DNA of 64,000 nt, taken from Gammaproteobacteria bacterium (GTDB lineage: Bacteria > Pseudomonadota > Gammaproteobacteria > HK1). Positions 9,584 through 19,352 of this stretch are shown here, piece after piece. How positions within the stretch are numbered: position 1 is the first letter of the stretch; each line of letters starts with the position of its first letter. The translations under genes were made by a program, and so were the position numbers. The stretch covers positions 1 through 64,000 of the forward strand of contig JAACFO010000004.1 of assembly GCA_009937425.1 (NCBI GenBank), in the 5' to 3' direction. The notes below the pieces were generated by a model, which was given only the letters and a program-made list of their open reading frames with translations, ran no database searches and was not told the origin of the DNA.

Positions 9584-10882
9584 CTAGCGTCGATTCATGG
9601 GCACGAATGCCCTTTGCGGCTCGCCAACGTAGATCTGGCGTGGACGACCGATGCGCCGGTCCGGGTCCTGGCGCAACTCCTTCCAGTGCGCGACCCAGCC
9701 GGGTATCCGGCCCAGTGCAAATATCACCGTGAACATGTCCGTTGGTATGCCCATCGCCCGATAGATGATGCCGCTGTAGAAGTCCACGTTGGGGTAGAGC
9801 TTGCGCTCCACGAAATAGTCGTCCTCGAGAGCCGCTTCTTCGAGGTTCTTGGCGATCTCCAGCAGCGGATCGTCCACGTGAAGATCACTCAGCACTTTGT
9901 CGGCCGCCTCTTTGAGGATTGTGGCGCGTGGGTCGAAGTTCTTGTAAACCCGGTGCCCGAAACCCATCAGCCTGAACCCCGACCCGCTATCCTTGGCCTT
10001 GTCCAGGTATTTCCGGAAATCCCCGCCATCGTCGTGCATCATCTTCAGCATCTCGATGACATTCTGGTTGGCGCCCCCGTGCAGCCGTCCCCAGAGGGCA
10101 CAGATGCCGGCTGCGACCGAGGCAAACAAGTTAGCATCGCTGCTGCCAACCAGGCGCACGGTGGACGTGCTGCAGTTCTGCTCGTGATCGGCGTGCAACA
10201 CCAGCAGCAGGTTCAGCACGTCGTCCAGCACCGCAGGCACCTCGTACTGCTCGGTGGGGACCGAGAACATCATGTGCAGCAAGTTCGCAGTGTAGCTGAG
10301 GTCATTTTTCGGATAGGAGAACGGTTGACCGATGGACTTCTTGTAAGCAAACGCTGCAATGGTTTTCGCCTTCGCCAGCAAGCGAATGATGTTGAGGTCG
10401 ATGTCCGCGTCGCTTGCCGTGATCGGGTAATAGGTCGAAAGCGCTGACACCATGGACGAGAGAATCGCCATGGGGTGGGCCGAATGCGAGTAGCCCTCGA
10501 AAAACTTCTTCATGTCCTCGTGGATCATGCTGTGGTAGGTGAGCAAGTGGCGAAACCCATCGAGCTCGTCCTGGCTGGGGAGGTGGCCGTGGATGAGCAG
10601 ATAACACACTTCGGTGAAGCGGGCGCCGCGGGCGAGCTCCTCGATGGGATAGCCCCGGTAGCGAAGAATGCCCTTCTCCCCGTCAATGAAGGTAATGGCA
10701 CTCCGGCAGGCACCGGTGTTGCCGTAGCCGGGATCCAGGGTGATGGCCATGGATTTGGCCCTCAGGCTGCTGATGTCGATTCCCGTCTCATTCTCGGTGC
10801 CGACGACCACCGGCAGCTCGAGTTCCCGCCCTTCCAGGATTAACTTAGCGGTGCTCATGACCTTACCTCCTCTCGGCGGCAC
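9584..10882 (-). CDS. gltA: Citrate synthase
   Basis: DPGYGNTGACRSAITFIDGEKGILRYRGYPIEELA...LHADHEQNCSTSTVRLVGSS...GFGHRVYKNFDPRA...RIPGWVAHWKE. Confidence 0.96.
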   Translation of the reverse strand: MPPRGGKVMSTAKLILEGRELELPVVVGTENETGIDISSLRAKSMAITLDPGYGNTGACRSAITFIDGEKGILRYRGYPIEELARGARFTEVCYLLIHGHLPSQDELDGFRHLLTYHSMIHEDMKKFFEGYSHSAHPMAILSSMVSALSTYYPITASDADIDLNIIRLLAKAKTIAAFAYKKSIGQPFSYPKNDLSYTANLLHMMFSVPTEQYEVPAVLDDVLNLLLVLHADHEQNCSTSTVRLVGSSDANLFASVAAGICALWGRLHGGANQNVIEMLKMMHDDGGDFRKYLDKAKDSGSGFRLMGFGHRVYKNFDPRATILKEAADKVLSDLHVDDPLLEIAKNLEEAALEDDYFVERKLYPNVDFYSGIIYRAMGIPTDMFTVIFALGRIPGWVAHWKELRQDPDRRIGRPRQIYVGEPQRAFVPMNRR

Positions 10883-10967
10883 ACCGGGGCCGCGCCACGG
10901 ATACCGAACAACCTGCCGAGAACTTAACGACCGTAGGCCATCATAGGCGGCCGACAGAGATGATCAT

Positions 10968-10981
10968 TTGACACTGATCAA
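10968..10981. promoter_or_regulatory. FNR-type binding site upstream of citrate synthase
   Basis: TTGAC-actg-ATCAA about 85 bp upstream of the start. Confidence 0.6.
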
Positions 10982-11031
10982 ACGAAACCGGAAGTGTCGA
11001 ACATCCATTCGGAGGTGCGTGCAGCCACGTA

Positions 11032-11055
11032 GAATGGGGACAGTCCCCATTTTCC
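11032..11055 (+). repeat. REP-like palindrome family 2
   Basis: gaatggggacagtccccattttcc; GGGGAC-A-GTCCCC palindrome; near-identical motif at 18608. Confidence 0.65.
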
Positions 11056-11096
11056 TATCGGTGATTGTCAACCACTACCTGGCTTATTGACGGTGC

Positions 11097-11783
11097 CTAC
11101 GTCACCATTTTTTGCGCCGATTTGACGAACTCGTCATCAGTTTTACCAAGTTGATCCTTCGGCGGCACGTCGAGACCTCGCCGGACGGCCGGTCGCACCC
11201 TGATAGCCTGGATCCAGCGCGACAAATGTTCGAGATCGCGACTTTCGACGCCGGACCAGCTTGCCGTACGTGCCCAGGCGAAGTTGGCGATATCGGCAAT
11301 AGAATACGCACCGGCCAGATACTCGTTATCCGCCAGCCTGGTATCGAGCACTTCGAGCAGCCGTCGCGTTTCCTTCTGGTAGCGGTCGACCGCGTAGGGA
11401 ATGTTCTCTTCTGCATACCTGAAGAACACATTGGCCTGGCCCATCATCGGGCCCAGCCCGCCCATCTGGAACATCAGCCATTGGATCACCAGCGACCGGT
11501 CTTTCGAATTCTCTGATGTAGTCGGAGGCAAGAACTGCCCGGTCTTTTCCGCCAGGTATATGAGGATGGCGCCGGACTCGAATACCGCGAAATCGTCATT
11601 GCCATGGTCAACGATCACCGGGATACGGCCGTTCGGGTTGATCTGCAGATACCAGTCCTGTTTCTGCTCCCTTTTGCCCAGCGCCAGCGGGTGGACATCG
11701 TAGTCGAGACCACACTCCTCCAGCATGATAGAGGCCTTGCGACCATTCGGCGTGGCAGCGGTATAAAGCGTAAACATGGTCAA
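11097..11783 (-). CDS. Glutathione S-transferase family protein
   Basis: [38 protein letters not shown]...[12 protein letters not shown]...[15 protein letters not shown]. Confidence 0.93.
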   Translation of the reverse strand: MTMFTLYTAATPNGRKASIMLEECGLDYDVHPLALGKREQKQDWYLQINPNGRIPVIVDHGNDDFAVFESGAILIYLAEKTGQFLPPTTSENSKDRSLVIQWLMFQMGGLGPMMGQANVFFRYAEENIPYAVDRYQKETRRLLEVLDTRLADNEYLAGAYSIADIANFAWARTASWSGVESRDLEHLSRWIQAIRVRPAVRRGLDVPPKDQLGKTDDEFVKSAQKMVT

Positions 11784-12012
11784 GATGATCCTTCTTCCAG
11801 TTCCCCCTCGAATATACGTGCATTCGACGGGCTGCGTTGCTGATAGCGTCTTTCAACGACTCCAGTCGTGATGAATTAACGACACTTTTGTCTCCATCTG
11901 TTCGTCAACGAGGTCCTTGGCCGGCTTTTTCGCCACAGACCCCGCTGTTGTACCAGCAGGTGGCAACGTTCGCGTCCGTCGGCCAAGCCACCTTCCCCAG
12001 AAAGAGACACAA

Positions 12013-12026
12013 ATGATCAGGATCAA
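12013..12026. promoter_or_regulatory. FNR-like site upstream of molybdopterin oxidoreductase operon
   Basis: ATGAT-cagg-ATCAA (9/10 of consensus); second weaker site ATGAT-cgaa-GTCAA at 12045-12058. Confidence 0.5.
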
Positions 12027-12125
12027 TTTCAAAGCAACAATTAAATGATCGAAGTCAACATCACTCTGGCAAAGATGCATATCTTTAAAACACAGAACAA
12101 CGTCGAACCAAAAGGGGAATCCAAC

Positions 12126-12869
12126 GTGACTGGTAATTCGCAGCATGTCGGTATGGACCGGCGAAAATTCCTCAAGGCATCGGGGGCGATTGGCGCAGCC
12201 GTAGCGGCACCCACCGCCGCGGCCGCCACCAAGCCGGCGCGCAAGAAACGCTACGGCATGCTTATCGATGCCCGTCGCTGCTACGGCGTTCACGCATGCA
12301 GCGTCGCCTGTAAGGCCGAGTTCAACGTCCCCCTGGGGCACAACCGCTCCTGGGTCGAGTACGTCGAGAAAGGCACCTATCCAAACGTCTCGCGCAGCTT
12401 CCTGCCGCGCCTGTGCAATCACTGCGAAAAGCCCCCCTGCGTTTCCGTTTGCCCCACCGGCGCCACCTGGAAGCGCGAGGAGGACGGCATCGTCGTCGTC
12501 GACAACGATATCTGCATCGGCTGCAAATACTGTATCCAGGCCTGCCCCTACGACATGCGATATCCCGATCCGGTAACTGGCACCGCCGAGAAATGTGACT
12601 TCTGCATCCATCGCGTTTCACGGGGACTGGAGCCCGCCTGCGTAGAGGCCTGTCCGAGTCGGGCGAGAATCTTCGGTGATCTCAACGACTCCGAGAGCGA
12701 GATATCCAAAGCGATCGCTAGCAACCCTGTCACGGTATTGCGCCCCGGGAAGGGCACCGAACCGAACGTGTACTACATCGCGGCGGACCACACCGACGAG
12801 CACGAGCCCAGCGTGCCGAATCAGTATGTGCGTGTCGATACCAATCGACGTCTGAAGGAAAGGAGATAG
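12126..12869 (+). CDS. Tat-exported 4Fe-4S ferredoxin-type subunit of a DMSO reductase-family complex (TtrB/PsrB/PhsB-like)
   Basis: MDRRKFLKASGAIGAAVAA Tat signal; CxxC clusters CYGVHACSVACK, CNHCEKPPCVSVCPTGA, CIGCKYCIQACPYDMRY, CDFC; ORF track starts at 12045 but GTG at 12126 is more plausible. Confidence 0.88.
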   Translation: MTGNSQHVGMDRRKFLKASGAIGAAVAAPTAAAATKPARKKRYGMLIDARRCYGVHACSVACKAEFNVPLGHNRSWVEYVEKGTYPNVSRSFLPRLCNHCEKPPCVSVCPTGATWKREEDGIVVVDNDICIGCKYCIQACPYDMRYPDPVTGTAEKCDFCIHRVSRGLEPACVEACPSRARIFGDLNDSESEISKAIASNPVTVLRPGKGTEPNVYYIAADHTDEHEPSVPNQYVRVDTNRRLKERR

Positions 12870-12871
12870 CC

Positions 12872-13840
12872 ATGGCACCCGAAATTTTCTGGGGACTTCC
12901 GGTAATCCTCTATCTGTTTCTCGCCGGCTTGGGCGCGGGTGCGCTGACCGTGAGCTCCTCGGCATTGCTACGCGGTGGCGGCGGAGAGTCGGGCATTCAC
13001 TTTGACATCGCGCGGTACGGCGCGTTTCTCGCACCGCTGCCGGTCATGGTCGGGTGTGGACTGCTGGTGTTCGAACTCGGCTCGTTCCACGTGGGTGACT
13101 GGTTCAAGTGGCTCAATCTCTACAAGACCATCACTCTCTCTCCCATGTCCATCGGAACCTGGCTGCTCACCTTTTTCATACTGACGAGCTTGGCCTACGC
13201 TTATACCTTCCTTCCCAACCCGCCAGTGCTCGGTGACAAGGCCGTTCGACTGCGCCGACCTATCGCGTGGTTGAGCATACCGTTGGGAATCGGTGTCGCC
13301 GTGTACACCGGGGTGTTGCTTGGCGCGATGCCATCGCGACCGTTCTGGAACTCGCCGGTCCTCGCGCTGCTGTTCTTGTTGTCCTCCCTTTCCACCGGCG
13401 TGGCATTGATTCTGCTCGCTCGGGCCATCCTGACCCCACGCGCAGAAAAATCGGGCACCGCCGACACGCCTCAGTACCACGCCAGCGGCTACATACTGAC
13501 GGCCTCGGACCTGCTTTTGCTCGGAATCGAGCTGGTCATCGTGTTCCTGTTCATCATGTTCGCCTACCTCGCGGTGGGCGACGTCCGACACGCGATAGAG
13601 GTCATCCTGGCCGGTGGCAACTTGGCGACCTTGTTCTGGCTTGGCTTTGTCGGCGTCGGACTACTCGCGCCGGCGGCGGTGGAGCTGTACTACATCGTTC
13701 CAAGGCTGCTCTTCCACAGGGAGTTCGCGCCACCTCGCGGCGTGGAAATCGCCGTGTCTGCGGTGGTGCTGGTCGGAGGCTTCATGCTCCGGTACGTGGT
13801 AGTGATCGCGGGCCAGATTACAGGCCCGGTTGGGGTTTGA
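12872..13840 (+). CDS. NrfD/PsrC-like polytopic membrane subunit
   Basis: Starts 2 nt after the stop of the FeS subunit; multiple TM segments; MAPEIFWGLPVILYLFLAGLGAGALTVSSSALL. Confidence 0.85.
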   Translation: MAPEIFWGLPVILYLFLAGLGAGALTVSSSALLRGGGGESGIHFDIARYGAFLAPLPVMVGCGLLVFELGSFHVGDWFKWLNLYKTITLSPMSIGTWLLTFFILTSLAYAYTFLPNPPVLGDKAVRLRRPIAWLSIPLGIGVAVYTGVLLGAMPSRPFWNSPVLALLFLLSSLSTGVALILLARAILTPRAEKSGTADTPQYHASGYILTASDLLLLGIELVIVFLFIMFAYLAVGDVRHAIEVILAGGNLATLFWLGFVGVGLLAPAAVELYYIVPRLLFHREFAPPRGVEIAVSAVVLVGGFMLRYVVVIAGQITGPVGV

Positions 13841-13850
13841 GGAGTATTGA

Positions 13851-16380
13851 AATGACTACGCGACGCAACTTTCTCCGTCTGGGCGCGGTCAGCGCGGCTG
13901 CAGCGACCGCCGGCGGACTCGCCGTGCCCGAGACCCACGCCGTATTAGCGAAGGGCGGAAAGGACTACTCATCTATCACTAAGAAGGAACGCCAGGCGGT
14001 GCCGAGCGCCTGCTGGCAGTGTGTGTCCCGCTGTCCCATCATCGGCTACGTCGAGGACGGAAAGCTAGCGAAGATCGGCGGGCAATTCGACTCCATCCGC
14101 ACCCACGGGGCGCTCTGCGCCAAGGCCCAGGCAGGCATCAACCAGATCTACGACCCCGACCGCGTCCTCCATCCCATGCGCCGGGTGGGCGCCCGCGGCG
14201 AAGGGAAGTGGAAGCGGATTAGCTGGGACGAGGCCCTCGACGAACTCGCCGGGCGCCTGAAAAAGTTGCGCGACGACGGCCATCCCGAAAAGTTCATGTT
14301 TCATTACGGACGCATGAAGGCGAGTTCCAGCAAGCTCATCAAGAGCCTGTTCCTGTCCAATTACGGCACAGGGACCGTCGGCAATCACACCGCCATCTGC
14401 GAGGCCGCCAAGTGGACCGCCCAGGAGCTCACCTGGGGTAGCCACTACGACAACTGGGACTTCGACAACACCCGCTTCGTATTGAACTTCGGCTCCAACT
14501 GCCTCGAGGCGCACACGAACCACACCTCGGTCGCCAACCGGCTGATGAATGCCATGGTGGATCGCAACGTGCGCATGGTGACCTTTGATGTGCGCCTTTC
14601 CAACACGGCGGCCAAGTCCTCCGAGTGGGTTCCGATAAAGCCCGGGACCGATATGGCGGTGGTGCTGGCCATGAGTCAGGTGATCATGTCCGAGGATCTC
14701 TATCGGTTAGAGGGGATACGCTTCCTCGAGTTCTGCCGGGTGACACCCGAGGTCACCGCATCGACAGAGGCCAAGGTTCGGGCGCTGACGGCCCATCTGA
14801 AAAAGTACACACCGGAGTGGGCAGAGGAAATCAGCGGTGTGCCGGCCGACAAGATTCGGGCGCTCGCAAGAGAGCTCGCGCTCGCACGACCGGCCTGCGT
14901 GATCAGCTACCGCGGCGCGGTCGCCCACTACCGCGGCGCCGACACCGAGCGTGCCGTGCAGATGCTCGCCGCCATTACCGGCAACATCGACAATCCCGGC
15001 GGTCGCTGCAAGGCGGTGGGCGCCAAGTGGAAGTACCCCAAGGGCCCGAAGAAAAAACCCAAGGCCAAGAAGTTGAAGGTCGTGGACGGCCTCAAGGGCG
15101 ACGCCGCGCTTCCGACGCACCATGTCAGTCATCGGGTATTCGACGTGATCAAGGACGGTGGCGCAGGTCGCCCGGACGTGTACATGTGGTACTGCTACCA
15201 GCCCGTGTACTCCAACGGCAACTGCCAAGGCAACATCGATGTGCTCATGGACGAGAGCCTGCTGCCGTTCACCGTTGCCGTGACGCCCTTCTACGACGAG
15301 TCGGCGGCACTCTCTGACATGATCCTGCCCGACGCCACCTATCTCGAGCGCTGGGACTGGGAGGATATGGTCTCACCGGCGCAGATACCCGAGTACTACA
15401 TCCGTCAGCCGATGGTGAAGCCACTCGGAGAGGTGCGCGATTTCGCCGACGTCTGCTGCGAGCTCGCCGAGCGCATGGGATTCCCACTGGGCGTCAAGAA
15501 CAAGGAGGAGTTCGTGCGCAAGTCTTGCGAGATGACGCCGGCGGTGCGCGACGCAGGCGGCTTCGAGTACATGAGAAAGCACGGTGTCTACCACGACCCC
15601 AATGCGCAGCCCGCCTATTTCACCTACTCGGCCGAAGTCTCGGCGGATAAGCTCTCCAAAGAGGGCGTGCTGTTCGACGAAGAGGTCAAAGTTTACTGGA
15701 ACTGGCACAAGTCCGGGGCTAAAAGTGAAGATGACGCCCGGGCCAAGGGATACACCCACACCAAGAAGTCCTACAAGGGCTATGTGGCACAACGAATCGG
15801 CGACAAGGTCTACCGGGGCTTTCCCCCCGACAAGGTCAACAAGACCGGCTACTTCGAGATCTACTCCGAGATCATGGCGGATGCCGGGTTGGACCCGCTG
15901 CCCACCTACTATCCAAATCCCGAGCACGCAGCCATGCGGGACGACCAGGCCATCCTCACCACCTACAAGGTCAACGTCCAGTCCCATTCCCGGACGCAGA
16001 ACTGCAAATGGTTGACGGAGATCTATTACGAGAACCCCGCCTGGATCAATCCGGACACCGCGGCCTCGAAGGGAATCGAGGACGGAGACATAGTGAGAGT
16101 TGAGTCCGATCTCGGCAAACTCGAGACCAAGGCCCGAGTGACTCCGGCCGTGGCCCCGGGAGTCGTCGCCGTCTCCTTTCACTGCGGCCACTGGGAATAC
16201 GGCCGCTACGCCTCCGGCAACGGGTTTAAAGTCGGGGCCCTGGCCGACGCGGATTCGTCTCGCATCTGGTGGAAAGGCGATCACGGGGTGCACCCCAACT
16301 GGCTTATCCCGAACAGCCCGGATCCCATCAGTGGGCAGCTCCGCTGGATGGACACCGTGGTCACCCTGAGCAAGGCCTAG
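13851..16380 (+). CDS. Molybdopterin-dependent oxidoreductase catalytic subunit (DMSO reductase superfamily, PsrA/PhsA/TtrA-like)
   Basis: MTTRRNFLRLGAVSAAAATAGG Tat signal; ACWQCVSRCPIIGYVEDGKLAKIGG FeS motif; SDMILPDATYLERWDWEDM; ORF track start at 13267 is out-of-gene read-through. Confidence 0.92.
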
Positions 16381-17084
16381 TGCCCGGACCAGAAAACGGT
16401 ATAAGCGGAAACACCGAGCACGAAGCCGCCTCCAGAGCCCGGGCGCGTGCCGGGTTGTACGAGTTGCTGGCGACGATCTTTCGTGCCCCGCTGACTGCTG
16501 ACAGCTTGCGTCGCTTGCGCTCCGAGGAATTTGTTGACGCCCTGGAAGCCGCCGGCATGAGCCTGGACGACGAATTCCGACTGGGCGATGAGGAGGCACT
16601 GCTGGACACGCTGGCGGTGGACTTCACGCAGCTCTTTCACGGACCCCGAGAACACCGCGTGGCCAACGAGTCCGTCCAAACCGGCGACGGCGAGGGGACG
16701 CTCGATGGAGACGCCAATCTGGCGGTGCAAGCGTTTTATCGCTCCGCCGGGCTGTCCTACGACAAAACTGAAGCTGAGCTCTCGGACCACATCAGTGTCG
16801 AGCTGGCCGCTATGGCCGCGCTCGCTCGAGCCGAGGCGGAGGCCCTGGACGCCGGTGACGGACTCGAAGTCCAGCGGCGCATTCATCATCAAGCCGAGTT
16901 TCTGGCGTCCCATCCGGGTCGCTGGGGGATCGATCTTGGAAACTGGGTAGCATTGCGGGCCCGGACGCCCTTTAATAGGGAAGCCGGCAACCTGCTGGCC
17001 GAATTTCTCCAGGCCGATGCAGCCGAACTGACACGAAGAGTGGGAGGTTCGGCCCGGCCGGAGAACCATTTCAATATCCAGTGA
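16380..17084 (+). CDS. TorD/DmsD-family molybdoenzyme chaperone
   Basis: ARAGLYELLATIFRAPLTADSLRRLRSEEFVDAL...DFTQLFHGPREHRVANESV; overlaps/abuts the catalytic subunit; exact start uncertain. Confidence 0.8.
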   Translation: MPGPENGISGNTEHEAASRARARAGLYELLATIFRAPLTADSLRRLRSEEFVDALEAAGMSLDDEFRLGDEEALLDTLAVDFTQLFHGPREHRVANESVQTGDGEGTLDGDANLAVQAFYRSAGLSYDKTEAELSDHISVELAAMAALARAEAEALDAGDGLEVQRRIHHQAEFLASHPGRWGIDLGNWVALRARTPFNREAGNLLAEFLQADAAELTRRVGGSARPENHFNIQ

Positions 17085-17431
17085 TGATGGAGAACACAAC
17101 CATGCCAGGACCGAAACTGTCTGATCTTCCGCCTTCCGGTGCGGGGCGATTCGCGAAATCCTTTCCCGAGATCTGGGATGCGTATAGCGCCCTCGGAAAA
17201 TCGTGTGCCGAGGCCGGACCCCTGGAGGCCGACACCCGCCGGCTGATCAAGCTCGCCCTCGCCATCGGTGCCCGCTCCGAAGGCGCGGTTCACTCCCACA
17301 CCCGCCAAGCCCTCGCAGAGGGCGCATCCGTCGAGTCGTTGCGACAAGTCGCGGCACTCGCCGTCACCACACTCGGATTCCCCGCCGCGGTAGCGGCCCT
17401 GTCCTGGATCGCCGACGTGACTGAGGAATGA
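17081..17431 (+). CDS. Carboxymuconolactone decarboxylase / AhpD-like protein
   Basis: DTRRLIKLALAIGARSEGAVHSHTRQALAEGASVESLRQVAALAVTTLGFPAAVAAL; overlaps the TorD-like gene by 4 nt. Confidence 0.85.
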   Translation: MMMENTTMPGPKLSDLPPSGAGRFAKSFPEIWDAYSALGKSCAEAGPLEADTRRLIKLALAIGARSEGAVHSHTRQALAEGASVESLRQVAALAVTTLGFPAAVAALSWIADVTEE

Positions 17432-17488
17432 CACCGCCAATACCGGTAAATCGAAGCTCTTAGTACGACATATGATTGGGAGAGTGCA

Positions 17489-17773
17489 ATGAACAAGGCA
17501 GCAACAGTGTGCGCACTCGCAGCCCTCGCTCTAGCGCTACCGACCGCGGTCGGGGCTCAGGCCGAGAGCGGACAAGTCCAAGAGGTCCTTATCAAGGTAA
17601 GGACCGATGAGGGCGACAAATGGTACCGACTCGGTGACAGTCTCGAACCCACCGACGTGCGCCCAGGCAACTACATTCAGTTCGACTACGCCGACGACAC
17701 CATCGAGACGATTTCAACCGGGCCCGACGATAACAACAAAGCCTCGCAAACGGACGAAGCCAAAAAGCCGTGA
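17489..17773 (+). CDS. Small secreted protein of unknown function
   Basis: Signal peptide MNKAATVCALAALALALPTAVGAQA; 94 aa. Confidence 0.6.
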   Translation: MNKAATVCALAALALALPTAVGAQAESGQVQEVLIKVRTDEGDKWYRLGDSLEPTDVRPGNYIQFDYADDTIETISTGPDDNNKASQTDEAKKP

Positions 17774-17894
17774 GGCTAAACGCCTTCTAGACTACCGGCT
17801 CGGGATAACGGATATCCCGAGCTTATAACTACAGTCGCCCCTGGAGCCGTCCGGGCGCTCGAGCCTTCGGCACGAGCGCGCTGTCGCGTCAGAC

Positions 17895-18458
17895 TCACCC
17901 ATGACGCTCGTACGTGGCTTCGATCACGTCGCCGACAAGCAGATGATCGGTGTGCCAGGCCAGATCATCGGCGGTCAGCAGACCGACTACCTTGCCGTCG
18001 TCGTCCACTACCGGCAGACGCCGTACCTGCTGATCCTCCATAACCTTAGCAGCGTCGACAAGCAACTCGCCCGTGCGACAACTGTAGACGGGCGTCGTCA
18101 TGATGTCGCGTGCGGGCGTTTCATCGGGGTCCCTCGCCTCGGCCACGCTTCGACAAGCGATGTCACGGTCGGTGATCATTCCCAACAGCAGATTATCGGA
18201 AACTACTGGGATACAACCCACGTGTTCGTCTCGCATGATCTTTGCCAGTTGCCGGACGGGCCGCTCAGGCTCGACCGATACAATGTGAGTTGACATGCTT
18301 TCATCAACCGTGACCGGAGACCACTGAGGTTTGCTTTTCCACTGAATCATCATTTGCAGCTCCGCCCCAACCACATCCCACCCTTGTATAAATTTGATCG
18401 CAAAACCACTTGTCAATTCGACCTCAGAGTCACTCGCAAATTCCTTCTGGATCTCCAA
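17895..18458 (-). CDS. CBS domain-containing protein
   Basis: EPERPVRQLAKIMRDEHVGCIPVVSDNLLLGMITDRDIACR...DAAKVMEDQQVRRLPVVDDDGKVVGLLTADDLA, two CBS motifs; true start may be internal. Confidence 0.9.
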   Translation of the reverse strand: MEIQKEFASDSEVELTSGFAIKFIQGWDVVGAELQMMIQWKSKPQWSPVTVDESMSTHIVSVEPERPVRQLAKIMRDEHVGCIPVVSDNLLLGMITDRDIACRSVAEARDPDETPARDIMTTPVYSCRTGELLVDAAKVMEDQQVRRLPVVDDDGKVVGLLTADDLAWHTDHLLVGDVIEATYERHG

Positions 18459-18463
18459 GATTA

Positions 18464-18477
18464 CTGACCAGGATCAA
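18464..18477. promoter_or_regulatory. FNR-like site
   Basis: CTGAC-cagg-ATCAA (9/10) beside the CBS protein gene. Confidence 0.4.
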
Positions 18478-18607
18478 ATTAAAATGGCACGGAATGAGGA
18501 GACAATGAAAGGCTGTTTGTTGCAGTGACCCTGAGATCCTCAATTAGCGCGATCGCGGAGCCAGCACAGTCCATCCGAATGCGTGCGCTTCAAAGTTCTT
18601 GGGGCGA

Positions 18608-18630
18608 AATGGGGACAGTCCCAATTTTCC
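18608..18630 (+). repeat. REP-like palindrome family 2
   Basis: aatggggacagtcccaattttcc, followed by cgtgatgaaataacgacactttcgt, itself similar to 11867-11892. Confidence 0.6.
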
Positions 18631-18719
18631 CGTGATGAAATAACGACACTTTCGTGAGAACCTCGTGACACTTCAGCGACACACTTGGCCTCCCTAATCT
18701 GTTTACAGAGGTTAAGTTC

Positions 18720-19088
18720 ATGGCACACACCCGATACTCGATTTTATTCACGGTACTGGCGCTAACGGCACTGGTAAGCACCGCGACGGCCCAAGCGAAA
18801 GGCCGCCAAGAATTTCCGACTCCGCCGCCGTTGCAGGTAGAGCGACCAGTCGTTTACGTGACCAGCCAGGGATTGTCGTACGACTCTATCGTAGTCGCGA
18901 CCCTGCCCCCTGAGGGACGTTTCCAGAAGCTGGAGATGGGCGACCACGGCCTGCAAACCGAGTTCGGCCCGGGTGATCCGGGTTATCTTGGCGGACGTTG
19001 GTGGGTCGACGTCGATGGGGACAACGTGATGAGCGGGGGGGACCTGTATTTTATGTGCCCGCTGCTCGCCCCAGGCTACACGCTGTAA
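18720..19088 (+). CDS. Small secreted protein of unknown function
   Basis: Signal peptide MAHTRYSILFTVLALTALVSTATAQA; 122 aa. Confidence 0.55.
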   Translation: MAHTRYSILFTVLALTALVSTATAQAKGRQEFPTPPPLQVERPVVYVTSQGLSYDSIVVATLPPEGRFQKLEMGDHGLQTEFGPGDPGYLGGRWWVDVDGDNVMSGGDLYFMCPLLAPGYTL

Positions 19089-19352
19089 CGAAAATCTGAT
19101 TTCAGGCCGGTTGGGGGCAGAGAACAGAACTCTGCCCCCTCGGTTTGCGTGTACGCATATCCGCCTCGGCCTCGCGAAGGTGAGAATCGACTGCGCAGTG
19201 TCGGAATTCTTTACACAATCTTCCGGCCAAAACTCGACCGCGCGCACCAACTCGTCGTAACTCGTTGCTTTTAATGAAAGCGATGTCGGGTTGGCGCAGA
19301 TATTGCTTGATAATTGCGCTGCCTGCGTTACCCGCTGCCGGAGGATTCCAGC

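Noticed and set aside
11853-12611. 252-aa minus ORF over the Tat ferredoxin gene
   Set aside because: Overlaps a strongly supported FeS protein; no motifs
13267-13850. N-terminal 195-aa extension of the molybdoenzyme catalytic ORF
   Set aside because: It is out-of-frame read through the NrfD-like gene; the Tat signal MTTRRNFLRLG at 13851 marks the real start
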